Shown: piece by piece, positions 1 to 47,834 of the stretch | Layout of the letters: the number at the start of each line of letters is the position of its first letter | Numbering within the stretch: position 1 is the stretch's first letter | DNA from: Phymorhynchus buccinoides | Lineage: Eukaryota > Mollusca > Gastropoda > Neogastropoda > Raphitomidae | Assembly: GCA_017654935.2 (NCBI GenBank) | Contig: CM065699.1 | Location: 45,432,116-45,496,115, forward strand | DNA: 64,000 bases | Direction of reading: 5' to 3' | Notes under the pieces: model-generated | Databases searched by the model: none | What the model was told of the DNA's origin: nothing | Seen by the model: the letters and a program-made list of their open reading frames with translations, nothing else | Position numbers and translations under genes: made by a program

Positions 1-764
1 GATGTAGTTGTGTACTGTATGTGTTGTGTCCCGTGTGTGATATGCATGTATGTGATCGTCGGTATGTATGGTATGTGTGGTCTGTCTGTATGTATGTGTG
101 TCGTGTATCTGTGTATGTATGTATGTATGTACCCATATTTTTCAGACTATAAGGCGCACCCTCCGAATTTGTGCAGATTTTGTTACTATATTTTCTTACT
201 ATTTCACACTCTAGTCACATTATAAGAAGCGCAAGGGTGTCTGGATATACGCCCTATGGAAGAAAAAAAGTATCGCCTTGTAGTCCGAAAAATACAGTAT
301 GTTAGTACTGTGGCCTCAAAACTTTAACAACACGTGCACTTAAACCTTTAGACATCTACACCATGCACTCTTCTAAAAAAATCCTTTACAATATTGTAAA
401 TTTTTGTACTTTCTAGGAAACTACAAAATAATAGCACAGCCAAAATTTGCAAGGTGATAAATACCATCATTGTGTTTCGGTGACTCCATTAAAACAAAAC
501 ATAAAAAAAAGTAGCCAGAGTGATATGATAGTAAATCAGTTACGTTAAAGTTGTGAAGTGCCGAATTGAAAGAGTGCATGTGCACGCGGGAAGGGAAGTC
601 ATTGCTTTAGCGCACAAGGCTACAAAGTGGCGTCTGTTATAGTTCTATAGTACTTTTACTCAGTAAAACTACTATGACTATAAGACGCCACTTTAGTCAT
701 ATTATAAATCATGAAGGGGTACGATTACGTGTGTACAATCATACTTAGTTAATAAGTAGCAGCC

Positions 765-838
765 ACATTGGTGTAGTGGTAAAACACTCACCTCTCACGC
801 GAACATTACGGGTTCGTTTCCCGGCACAAGCACAATTT
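765..838 (+). repeat. tRNA-like sequence (pseudo-tRNA or SINE head)
   Basis: There is an A-box-like TGGTGTAGTGG, a D-stem GTGT/ACAC, an anticodon-loop-like CTCTCAC and a B-box-like GGTTCGTTTCC, correctly spaced for a tRNA. The acceptor stem pairs in only about two of seven positions and the anticodon stem in three of five. It is therefore not a functional tRNA gene. Its inverted copy is at 48583-48662. Confidence 0.6.
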
Positions 839-1645
839 CTCTTGTTTTTGTTCTTCTTTTGCAATGCAAAGCGAACGTGAGCCTTGAAGGCTTTGCCTTT
901 ACTTGTTTATAGTGCGTAAAAAATATAGTTATATTTTACGCACTATCAATAAGCGTGATACTTTTGTTCCAATGACCACGACCCCTTCGATTTATAATCA
1001 TATGACGAAAATAAAACCGTTATTACTGCACCCTATATAAAACGAGAGAGCCATCTTTATTTGTCCGCAAAATATGGTACCGGTTTTTTCCTAAATAGAT
1101 TGAAACAGCATAGTAACAGATTTGAAACTAAAACCTTCATTAAAGAAAATAGTCGAGCTCTACTAAACAGAGACCGTTTGGTCAGGTTAGGGGATAAAAA
1201 TTTCTGGAATAGGCATCAGGGTTAGAATTGATCCAAGTCAGATTCTTTTTTAACAGTATAGGTCTGAAATGACCCAGAACTCTGGTTTGGGAAAAACAAC
1301 CAAAACAAGGGAAGGAAACACTCAGCATGTTCAAAGTTCATCGTTTGTTATTTTTACTTGACTTGACTTGATTTTGCTGTTCTTAGGGTTAGAACTTACG
1401 GTCGGGATAGGGCTAGGGCAAGGGAATGGGCTAGGGTTAGAAATATGTTTCATAAACAAGAGAAAAAAACAAAGATCAAACTTTAAAAAACTGCGAAAAA
1501 TATGAAAATTAAACCTTGCAGGCCCGTTTAAATAAAAAGATGGCTTCAGTGGTCTATCTGATCTCTGGTGAACGGCCCTCTGTTTAGATCTGCAAAGAAA
1601 TTGACTTGAAGCTTTTGTTTGAGTATGGTTCCCAGTCAAACTTAC

Positions 1646-1733
1646 CATTGGTCCAAGCCCAGTCATTGGCCTTCTCCGGCATCTGTGCGACCTTGAGTCA
1701 CTCAGTGTTTGGTCGCCAAACACTGTTGCCGAT
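1646..1733 (-). pseudogene. Degraded inverted copy of GSS exon 1
   Basis: Read on the minus strand this matches GSS exon 1, including the donor CCAATG|GTAAG, but the start codon is broken (GTGATCGGCA instead of GTGATGGCA). Small indels shift frame near the CTCAAGGTCGC and ATGCCGGAG segments. It sits in the left inverted arm, so a mirrored GSS-like locus may lie to the left of the window. It could be a genuine pseudo-duplicate or an unpolished alternative haplotype. Confidence 0.75.
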
Positions 1734-3500
1734 CACTATGTCCAGTGAAGATGCATGGTTGCACTAGGACTCCATTCTGAAGAAAACAAATCCTCATCAG
1801 GTATTAGCCCATAAGGAAAACCATCCAGGAAAAATTACCACATACAGTTTGCATGCATTGGTGTGTGTGGCGTGTGCGTGCGTGTGTGGTGCTCTGTATT
1901 CGTGTGTGTGTGTGAAGTGTGTGTGCCATTGAGTGCGTTCGTGCTTGGGTGTGGGTGTTGGTGTGTGGTGTGTGTTGTGTTGTGTGGTGTGTGTGCCATT
2001 AGTGTTTGTTTTAATTTACGGCTTTTTTGTGCTGACCTGCAAATGTGGGCAAATGTAGATTTTTGGAGCAAAGAGGATAGAGGTGAAATCCACACCACGT
2101 TATCCCGATGTCACAGCAGCTTTTTTGTCGTTGTCGTCTTAACTCTTATGGTTTCCGTAACGAAACCCGAAGTTTTGAATCCATGCAACGGAAACGCCCG
2201 CCTTTTTCCGTTTGAAAGATGATGTACCCCACCTATCCAAACATGACCTTGACCAAAATTTCCCTCCTTTCTTAGCTGACCGCGCTTTTTCTTCTCAGAT
2301 TTCATATAGCCATCCCTATTTCGTGGACGGCAACAGCAGCTCAACAAAACTCCTGCTGTGCCGGTGCCGTCAGTGTTTTTGTGCCTTATGGAGTCAAGCA
2401 GTAGAAATTTAAGATTGAGCGATTAACACATCATTTTTGCCTTTGCATTGCCGTCGCCGTGCCTTTCCGTGCATGAGGATAAATTCCAGCTTAAGTGGTA
2501 CTTAAACATTTTGTTTAATTTAATATGTTATCGGATCTACCTGAAGTTGAAGGTGACTTTTCCAAAGCCAAATCATCTTTTATTAAATCTCATAACAAGA
2601 AATTACAACCAGGTGCACATAAGAATAACCACAGTTCACACATCTATCAAACAACAAAGAATATGAACTGACTAACACCGCAATGCTGTAATTAATCAAA
2701 CCGTAAAATATTAAAAAATGTCCTACAAGCAGAACGCACCACACACAATACTTAAAGGGTTCCAGTGCCTGCCGTTCACCATCATGCCGAGCTTCCGCTG
2801 AACGGGTCTTGGCTGGCTGGGTCCTGTAATTAGGGGTTTTTGTGTTTGTTCTGTGTGCGACCTCGGACCTCGACCAAACAGTATCAAAAACAAATTGTTG
2901 ATCTAAAGGCAGTATAAATGGAGAAAGAAGAAGAAGTCCATCACCACAATGACAGTGGATCCTCAAAAGCAATCTACCCCCCCTCCCTCCCTCATTCCCC
3001 TTGTTCTTGCCTTCTTACCACCCCCCCCCCCCCCCCAGTGGCGTATGAACGTTTTCAAGCAGGGGGGGCAGTAATTGTCCAACAAACCGAGGGGGGGGGG
3101 GGGGGGGCGCAAGCGCACGACAAGACGAATGGATGAATGGTTAAATACTGACTTAAGTAAATCCTACAAAATTACTTTATTATTGTTTATTTTTTAAACA
3201 TAATCATAATCAATGCTATAAAAAACCACTATATGAATTAAATAAACATGTGAATTGAACATGAAAGGAGACAACAAAAAATGCATAAAATACAGCCGAT
3301 GTTTGGGGCGGATCAGCCAGTCATGGAAAAAGGGAGGAGGTAGCTCCACGTGGTCGTTGGGGGGGGTGATGGTCTGGGTGGATTCCTCCCAGATGCCGGA
3401 TGATAATTTGAATGTAAAAGATGCAAATCAAGGCTTCCGTTAGAGAATAACTGTATGCATGGAACTACAATTTGTCTTCCTCGTTTGTTCCCCTTTTTTT

Positions 3501-4000
3501 NNNNNNNNNNNNNNNNNNNNNNNNNNNNNNNNNNNNNNNNNNNNNNNNNNNNNNNNNNNNNNNNNNNNNNNNNNNNNNNNNNNNNNNNNNNNNNNNNNNN
3601 NNNNNNNNNNNNNNNNNNNNNNNNNNNNNNNNNNNNNNNNNNNNNNNNNNNNNNNNNNNNNNNNNNNNNNNNNNNNNNNNNNNNNNNNNNNNNNNNNNNN
3701 NNNNNNNNNNNNNNNNNNNNNNNNNNNNNNNNNNNNNNNNNNNNNNNNNNNNNNNNNNNNNNNNNNNNNNNNNNNNNNNNNNNNNNNNNNNNNNNNNNNN
3801 NNNNNNNNNNNNNNNNNNNNNNNNNNNNNNNNNNNNNNNNNNNNNNNNNNNNNNNNNNNNNNNNNNNNNNNNNNNNNNNNNNNNNNNNNNNNNNNNNNNN
3901 NNNNNNNNNNNNNNNNNNNNNNNNNNNNNNNNNNNNNNNNNNNNNNNNNNNNNNNNNNNNNNNNNNNNNNNNNNNNNNNNNNNNNNNNNNNNNNNNNNNN
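3501..4000. other. Assembly gap (500 N)
   Basis: Exactly 500 undefined bases. It separates the end of the left inverted arm from the 50-bp tandem array. Open frames spanning it are meaningless. Confidence 0.99.
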
Positions 4001-5321
4001 AGACATACCCACAGACACCTCTGATATACTATGTCATCTCCACATCCTTCAGACATACCCACAGACACCTCTGATATGCTATGTCATCTCCACATCCTTC
4101 AGACATACCCACAGACACCTCTGATATGCTATGTCATCTCCACATCCTTCAGACATACCCACAGACACCTCTGATATGCTATGTCATCTCCACATCCTTC
4201 AGACATACCCACAGACACCTCTGATATGCTATGTCATCTCCACATCCTTCAGACATACCCAGACACCTCTGATATACTATGTCATCTCCACATCCTTCAG
4301 ACACCTCTGATATGCTATGTCATCTCCACATCCTTCAGACATACCCAGACACCTCTGATATACTATGTCATCTCCACATCCTTCAGACATACCCAGACAC
4401 CTCTGATATGCTATGTCATCTCCACATCCTTCAGACATACCCAGACACCTCTGATATACTATGTCATCTCCACATCCTTCAGACACCTCTGATTAGAGTT
4501 GAGAACCGGTTCAAAATTTCGAACCGGTTTTTAAACCGGTTTTTCGTCCCGAACCGGTCTTTTGGAACCGTTTTTTTTTAACCAGTACTCGCATCAGTAG
4601 TTTCACCTATGCAAACATATGTATTTGTCAGAATATTCACACACGCGCGCGCACACATACACACACACTCAACTAAAAACTTGGCTCAACTCCAACAAAC
4701 ATTTTAATGACGGGGCCATCTGCCCGTGTCAAAGGAAGGTGAGGGTAGGGGTGTAGTTGAAAAATATAATCATAGGGAAAATAATTAAACCAAAGCAAAA
4801 ACAAAACGTCATATGGCGGTTGGAGTGTGAAGGATGGTGGCACATTCACAACGCAATGAACTAGCTTTGAGAATAATCAGATATGTAGCGGGAGGATAAG
4901 GAATACAAAATATAATAATCTTTATTATGTACCTGAACAGATAAACAAAATGACAAGAGAAAATCTTTCACAATGCAAGGAAAAAATATCACACACGAGC
5001 GCGCGCGCACACACACAGCCACACGCGCACACACGCGCGCTTGTACATGCACATGCACGCACACACATTCTCTCTCTCTCAGTCCCAGGGTTGGGTGGAG
5101 AAAAGCTGTTATTGCTACTATCTCATTCTTACAACAGTAATGACATATTCTACTTTTAGACAATACCTTCAGTAAGCGCATTCATTTTAATCGAACAATA
5201 ACTACTGGATGTACGTTAATAAGCAGTTTATGAAGCGTGATATGTGTGATAATAGGGTTTTTACGCCCTCTCCGGCCTTTCGGCCATGTGGGGCATTGGG
5301 GATTTATTTTAGATGCCTATA

Positions 5322-5365
<44 letters not shown>

Positions 5366-5414
5366 GGGAGAGAGAGAGAGAGGGAGAGAGAGAGAGAGGG
5401 AGAGAGAGAGAGAG

Positions 5415-5449
<35 letters not shown>

Positions 5450-6675
5450 ATGTGTGCATATCAATTTTTTTTAAAACATATTTGCTCATCTTCTTAGCAT
5501 AAGAATTTATAGAAATGAAATTAAATAAACTTCAAAAGACATTGTTTTATTGTTGTTCCATTCACAATTCTCTTGGTGCAATAGTTTCTACAATCACTCC
5601 ATCACTCTTTTGATTTTTTTCTCTCAGGAGAAAATGCCTCCAAATGTTCGTTACTGTGGTGTAGGCCTAATCATTGGCCATACTTGCTCCTTACAACACC
5701 AGACAACTAGAAACAGCTACTCTTGGTTTGCAAACACCCAATCTGCGCTGAGATTCAGTGTTGTTCTTCGAAAAGAATGCGTTATTCTAAGAGAAACTTA
5801 CTTTCAGTTTGCAGTTAAAAAAACCGGTTCACAGCAACTCGAACCGGTTTTTCGAACCGCGGAATTCCAAGCACCGGTTTTTCGGTTCAAACCGGTTTTT
5901 TCCCCCACTTCTACCTCTGATATACTATGTCATCTCCACATCCTTCAGACACCTCTGATATGCTATGTCATCTCCACATCCTTCAGACATACCCAGACAC
6001 CTCTGATATGCTATGTCATCTCCACATCCTTCAGACATACCCACAGACACCTCTGATATGCTATGTCATCTCCACATCCTTCAGACATACCCACAGACAC
6101 TTCTGATATGCTATGTCATCTCCACATCCTTCAGACATACCCACAGACACCTCTGATATACTATGTCATCTCCACATCCTTCAGACATACCCACAGACAC
6201 CTCTGATATACTATGTCATCTCCACATCCTTCAGACATACCCACAGACACCTCTGATATGCTATGTCATCTCCACATCCTTCAGACATACCCACAGACAC
6301 TTCTGATATGCTATGTCATCTCCACATCCTTCAGACATACCCACAGACACCTCTGATATACTATGTCATCTCCACATCCTTCAGACATACCCACAGACAC
6401 CTCTGATATACTATGTCATCTCCACATCCTTCAGACATACCCAGACACCTCTGATATATATACTATGTCATCTCCACATCCTTCAGACATACCCACAGAC
6501 ACTTCTGATATGCTATGTCATCTCCACATCCTTCAGACATACCCAGACACCTCTGATATGCTATGTCATCTCCACATCCTTCAGACATACCCAAACACCT
6601 CTGATATGCTATGTCATCTCCACATCCTTCAGACATACCCAGACACCTCTGATATGCTATGTCATCTCCACATCC
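4001..6675. repeat. 48/50-bp tandem array interrupted by a transposon
   Basis: Units read CTTCAGACATACCCACAGA then CACCTCTGATATGCTATG and TCATCTCCACATC. Period is 50 bp, with 48-bp (CACAGA reduced to CAGA) and 38-bp variants. About ten units lie left of the insertion (4001-4493) and about sixteen right (5914-6675). The left end is in the N gap, so the true length is unknown. Each 48-bp unit contains GTATGT on the minus strand. Confidence 0.95.
4494..5913. mobile_element. hAT-like element inside the tandem array
   Basis: The ends are TAGAGTTGAGAACCGGTT and, inverted, TAGAAGTGGGGG followed by AAAAAACCGGTT. Several AACCGGTTT sub-repeats occur near both ends. It is flanked by the 8-bp direct repeat CCTCTGAT (4486-4493 and 5914-5921), the target-site length of hAT elements, although that octamer is also part of the host repeat. 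The interior holds GT/GA runs and no transposase, so the element is non-autonomous. Confidence 0.75.
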
Positions 6676-6726
6676 TCCTGGGGCCTCCTTGTTGAACAGG
6701 ACCATGGGTTCTGCGTCTGAACTCTT
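6639..6726 (-). CDS. IPO4: Candidate IPO4 exon 20 (weak)
   Basis: Read in phase 0 after exon 19, an AG at 6728-6727 opens KSSDAEPMVLFNKEAPGG. This lines up with the vertebrate IPO4 segment after STEGIV, which contains FLLFDDE. The frame then runs straight into a 48-bp tandem repeat, and the nearest good donor (GTATGT at 6638) lies inside the first repeat unit. The acceptor is poor: there is no pyrimidine tract and TAG directly precedes the exon. The alternative is a chance open frame at the array edge. Confidence 0.35.
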
Positions 6727-7239
6727 CTAGCACCATGGGCGAATATATCCGTCCAAGACATCACTCTACATACACTCCAACCAAATGCAAAGACACTCAC
6801 TGCCAAGCACCCTGCCATGCGTTTGTCTGCTTCTTAAGAGCTTTTGTCACAGTTTCTGTCGTTAAAACAATGCATGCGCACTCCCAAAAAAAAAAGTTGC
6901 TTCTCTCTTGCCGGCTGAGATGCAACGGACAATCAAGAGTGCTAAAACATATGTCGCTAGAAGAGTTAAGTTGTAGTGAGCCTACACAGTGCACAATGCC
7001 AAACACTCAATTCAGTTCAGGGCACACCAATATTCCTGCACATCTTAGGAGGTTCTAAATAATCACAATAATGGGTCCGCTGACGTTGATTCCCATGTTA
7101 AGCACTTCTTTTTCTCTTTTCTTTTGCCTTCTCACGTCATATTTTTACTATAACAAACTTAACACCAACAACATTAGCACAAAGCGGGAATGTAGTTTGA
7201 CTATTCCCACTCCTACCAAATATCATTAGAAAATCTTCA

Positions 7240-7650
7240 GAATGAATGAAAAAGAGCGACTGATTGCTACTCACGGTGATTCCTGTGGATGACAAAGAGC
7301 GACTGATTGCTTGCTACTCATGGTGATTCCTGTGGATGACAAAGAGTGACTGATTGTTTGCTACTCACGGTGACTCCTGTGGATGAAAAAGAACGACTGA
7401 TTGCTTGCTACTCACAGTGACTCCTGTGGATGACAAAGAGCGACTGATTGCTTGCTACTCATGGTGACTCCTGTAGATGAAAAAGAACGACTGATTGTTT
7501 GCTACTCACGGTGACTCCTGTGGATGAAAAAGAACGGCTGATTGTTTGCTACTCACAGTGACTCCTGTGGATGAAAAAGAACGGCTGATTGTTTGCTACT
7601 CACAGTGACTCCTGTGGATGAAAAAGAATGGCTGATTGTTTGCTACTCAC

Positions 7651-7660
<10 letters not shown>
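7240..7660. repeat. 47-bp array containing the exon 19 donor
   Basis: About nine units of GATGAAAAAGAACGACTGAT, TGTTTGCTACTCACGGTGA and CTCCTGTG. On the minus strand each carries GGAGTCACC|GTGAGTAG or a variant. The unit closest to exon 19 is the real donor; most others keep GTGAGT and at least one has lost the GT (ATGAGT). Confidence 0.93.
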
Positions 7661-45023
<37,363 letters not shown>

Positions 45024-46359
45024 TTTCGCAAGTTGTAACGGAAGATGCGTAAACGAAAGTGACATTCTCAAATTGTCAAGTTCCCAAAATGTTCATACCC
45101 CACTCAGCAAAATCGAAAGTAGGTCATTTTCTGTGTGTAGCTTAGCGTGCGCTTCTTCTTTTGCAATGTAGACCTACACACGTCCTGGCTCTCATTTTGC
45201 AAGTCATCGTCGGTGGTTCATAAGTAGAACTTTGGGGCTTAAAAGCAACAGTGACTGTGGCAAAATACTGATCTTTGAAAGAGTTCAGACTCTTCTTCGT
45301 TTGATCTTCCACACCTGGCACTTCTTCATTTCTGCGCTTCTTCAAGAACAAGAAGTTCTTGTTCTTCTTCAAGATTCTCTTTAGGGCCCACGGTCAGTAT
45401 CATACTGAGTATGTTGACCATTCTGGCACCTTTGGAAAAAAAAAAGACTGAAAAATGTGGGCCGGTCGGTCTGTTCTTTACTGCGGACATGCCTGCTTAA
45501 CTATATATTGAACTTTGAAGGGACAGATGGTGGAGGGGAAGCTGAAGGGGGAGGGGGGAGGGGCGCTTGATGGAGAGGTTAGGCTTATGGTTTAAAGTTT
45601 TGGCATATATGAGGGGTAGGGAGGGAGTTGTCGGTGCGGGTGGATGGGGGGGGGGGGGCACTGGCGTAGGAAACTGGGGGGGGGGGGGCAGACGTATCTC
45701 TCTGGCCCCCAAAAAATTTATAATGGCAAAAAACACACACACATAAAACACACAAAACCCCAGAAAGGACACAAGGAAACGAAAGAGTTAATAGTCTCAG
45801 CCCATTCACTACACATTGCTGTCATGGACTTGGTACTGCATCAAAGATGGATTTGAGGGGGGTTACAGGGGTTCCACCCCCTCAGACAAAAAAAGGGAAA
45901 GAAAAAGAGGAAGACAAATTGTAGTTCCATGCTACAGTTATTCTCTCACGAGAAGCCTTGATTGCATCTTTTACATTCAAATTATCATCAGCTTCTGGGA
46001 GGAAATCCACCCAGACCCATCACCCCACCCCAACTGACCACTTGGAGCTACCCCCTCCCCTCTTCCATGACTGGCTGATCCGCCCCAAACATGGTTGTAT
46101 TTTTATGCTTTTTTGTTGTCTCCTTTCATTGTTTCAATTCACATGTTTTATTTAATTCATATAGTTTTTTTATATCATTGATTATGATTATGTTTAAAAA
46201 TAACAATAATAAAGTATTTTTGTAGGATTTACTAAGTCATGTAATTTAACCTATTCATCCATTCGTCTTGTCCGTGCGCTTGCGCCCCCCCCCCCCCCCC
46301 CCCCCCTCGGTTTGTTGGCAATCCTGCCCCCCCTGGCTTGAAAACGTTCGTATGCCACT

Positions 46360-46402
<43 letters not shown>

Positions 46403-47467
46403 GAGGGGGGGGGGGGGGGGTAAGAAGGCAAGAACAAGGGGAATGAGGGAGGGGGGGGGGGGGGTAGATCTGACTTTTGAAGGATCCCACTGTCACTGTG
46501 GCTGATGACTCTTCTTCTTCTTCCATTTACTACTGATTTAGTATCAACAATTTGATTTTTTGATACTGTTTGGTCGAGGTCCGAAGGTCGCACACAGAAC
46601 AAAAACAAATCAAAACAACCCTAATCTACAGTGACCCAGCCAGCCAAGACCCGTTCAGCGGAAGCTCGGCATGATGGTGAATCGGCAGGCACTGGAACCC
46701 TTAAGCTAATTGTGTGTGTGTGCGTTCTGCTTGTACAGGACTATTTGTTCATATTTGTCCGGTTTGTTAATTACAGCATTGCAGTGTTATCAGTTCATAT
46801 TCTTTGTTGTTGATAGATGTGTGAACTGTGGTTATTCTTATGTGCACCTGGTTGTAATTTCTTTGTTATGAGATTTAATAAAGATGATTTGGATTTGGAA
46901 AAGTCACCTTCAACTTCAGGTAGATCTCGATAACCTATTTAAATTAAACAAAATGTTTAAGTACACTTAAGCTGGAATTTATCCTCATGCACGGAAATGG
47001 CACGGCGACGGCAATGACAAAGGCAAAAATGATGTGTTAATCGCTCAATCTAAATTTCTACTGCTTGAATCCATAAGGCACAAAACACTGACGGCACCGG
47101 CACAGCAGGAGTTTGTTGAGCTGCTGTTGCCGTCCACGAAATAGGGACGGCACCATGAAATCTGAGAAGAAAAATGCCTCGGTCAGCTAAGGAAAGGGGG
47201 GAATTTTGGTCAAGGTCATGTTTGGATAGGTGGGGTACCATCTCTTTCAAACAGAAAAGGCGCGTGTCGTTTCCGTTTGCATGGATTCAAAACTTCGGGT
47301 TTCGTTACGGAACCTAAGAGTAAGACGACAACGACAAAAAAGCTGCTGTGACATCGGGATAACGTGGTTGTGGATTTCCACCTTTACTCCTCTTTGCTCC
47401 AAAAATCTACATTGCACATTTGCAGTCAGCAACAAAAAAGCCGTAAATTAAAACAAACACTCAATGG

Positions 47468-47498
<31 letters not shown>

Positions 47499-47746
47499 AC
47501 ACCCACACCCACACCCACGCACGCACGCACTCAATGGCACACACACTCACACACACACACGCATACACGCGCACACACACGCACGCACACACACACACAC
47601 ACAATGCATGCACACATGTATGTTTTAATTTTTCCTGGATGGTTTCCTTATGGGCTAATACCTGATGAGGATTTGTTTTCTTCAGATATTGGAGTCCTAG
47701 GTGAACGTGATCTCCCTGCAACCATTGCATCTTCACTGACATAGTG
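45024..47746. other. Divergent intergenic region between IPO4 and GSS
   Basis: The start codons are 2.7 kb apart on opposite strands. 45024-45480 is the unique sequence just upstream of IPO4. 45480-45700 is G-rich, and 45880 onward is the right inverted arm. Promoters must lie here, but I see no TATA box or other element I could place with confidence. A CA/GT run sits at 47467-47602. Confidence 0.6.
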
Positions 47747-47834
47747 ATGGCAACGTGTTTAGGCGACCAAAAACTGAGTGACTCACAGGTCGCACAGATT
47801 CTCGAGAAGGCCAATGACTGGGCTTTGACCAATG
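47747..47834 (+). CDS. GSS: GSS exon 1 coding part (residues 1-29)
   Basis: ATG at 47747 starts [20 protein letters not shown] then KANDWALTN; the donor is CCAATG|GTAAGT (phase 1). A TGA and a TAG precede the start, so it cannot extend upstream in frame without splicing. A pyrimidine-rich TTTGTTTTCTTCAG ending at 47685 could be the acceptor of a 5'-UTR exon. A degraded inverted copy lies at 1646-1733. Confidence 0.88.

Larger units (their letters stand above)
1..3500. repeat. Left arm of a large inverted duplication
   Basis: The whole stretch up to the N gap matches the reverse complement of about 45.88-49.6 kb. Landmarks occur in mirrored order: a TGTA run, a TATTTTTC-AGACTATAAGGCGC element, a tRNA-like sequence at 765-835, GSS exon 1, a GT/CA run, a C/G homopolymer near 3020-3110, and the segment 3250-3480. 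Compared pieces agree at roughly 90-95% by eye with many small indels. The two arms have nearly equal length (about 3.35 kb each between landmarks). Confidence 0.88.

Noticed and set aside
765..838. Functional tRNA gene
   Set aside because: The A and B boxes are present, but the acceptor and anticodon stems do not pair and the T-loop conserved A is T.
1380..1445. Telomere-like CCCTAA/TTAGGG repeats
   Set aside because: Only scattered irregular TAGGGTTAG-like words; no regular hexamer array.
3313..4124. Long open frames crossing the N gap
   Set aside because: They consist almost entirely of undefined residues and join unrelated flanks.
4001..6675. CRISPR-like array (regular ~50-bp repeats)
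   Set aside because: The whole unit is repeated with no variable spacers, and the genome is eukaryotic.
4181..6720. Open frames of 100-168 codons in the 48/50-bp array
   Set aside because: They are repetitive translations of a satellite in several frames on both strands. Only the short KSSDAEPMVLF segment at the edge has any gene-like support.
46251..46608. Proline-rich frames
   Set aside because: They are translations of G/C homopolymers, the same as in the mirrored left arm.
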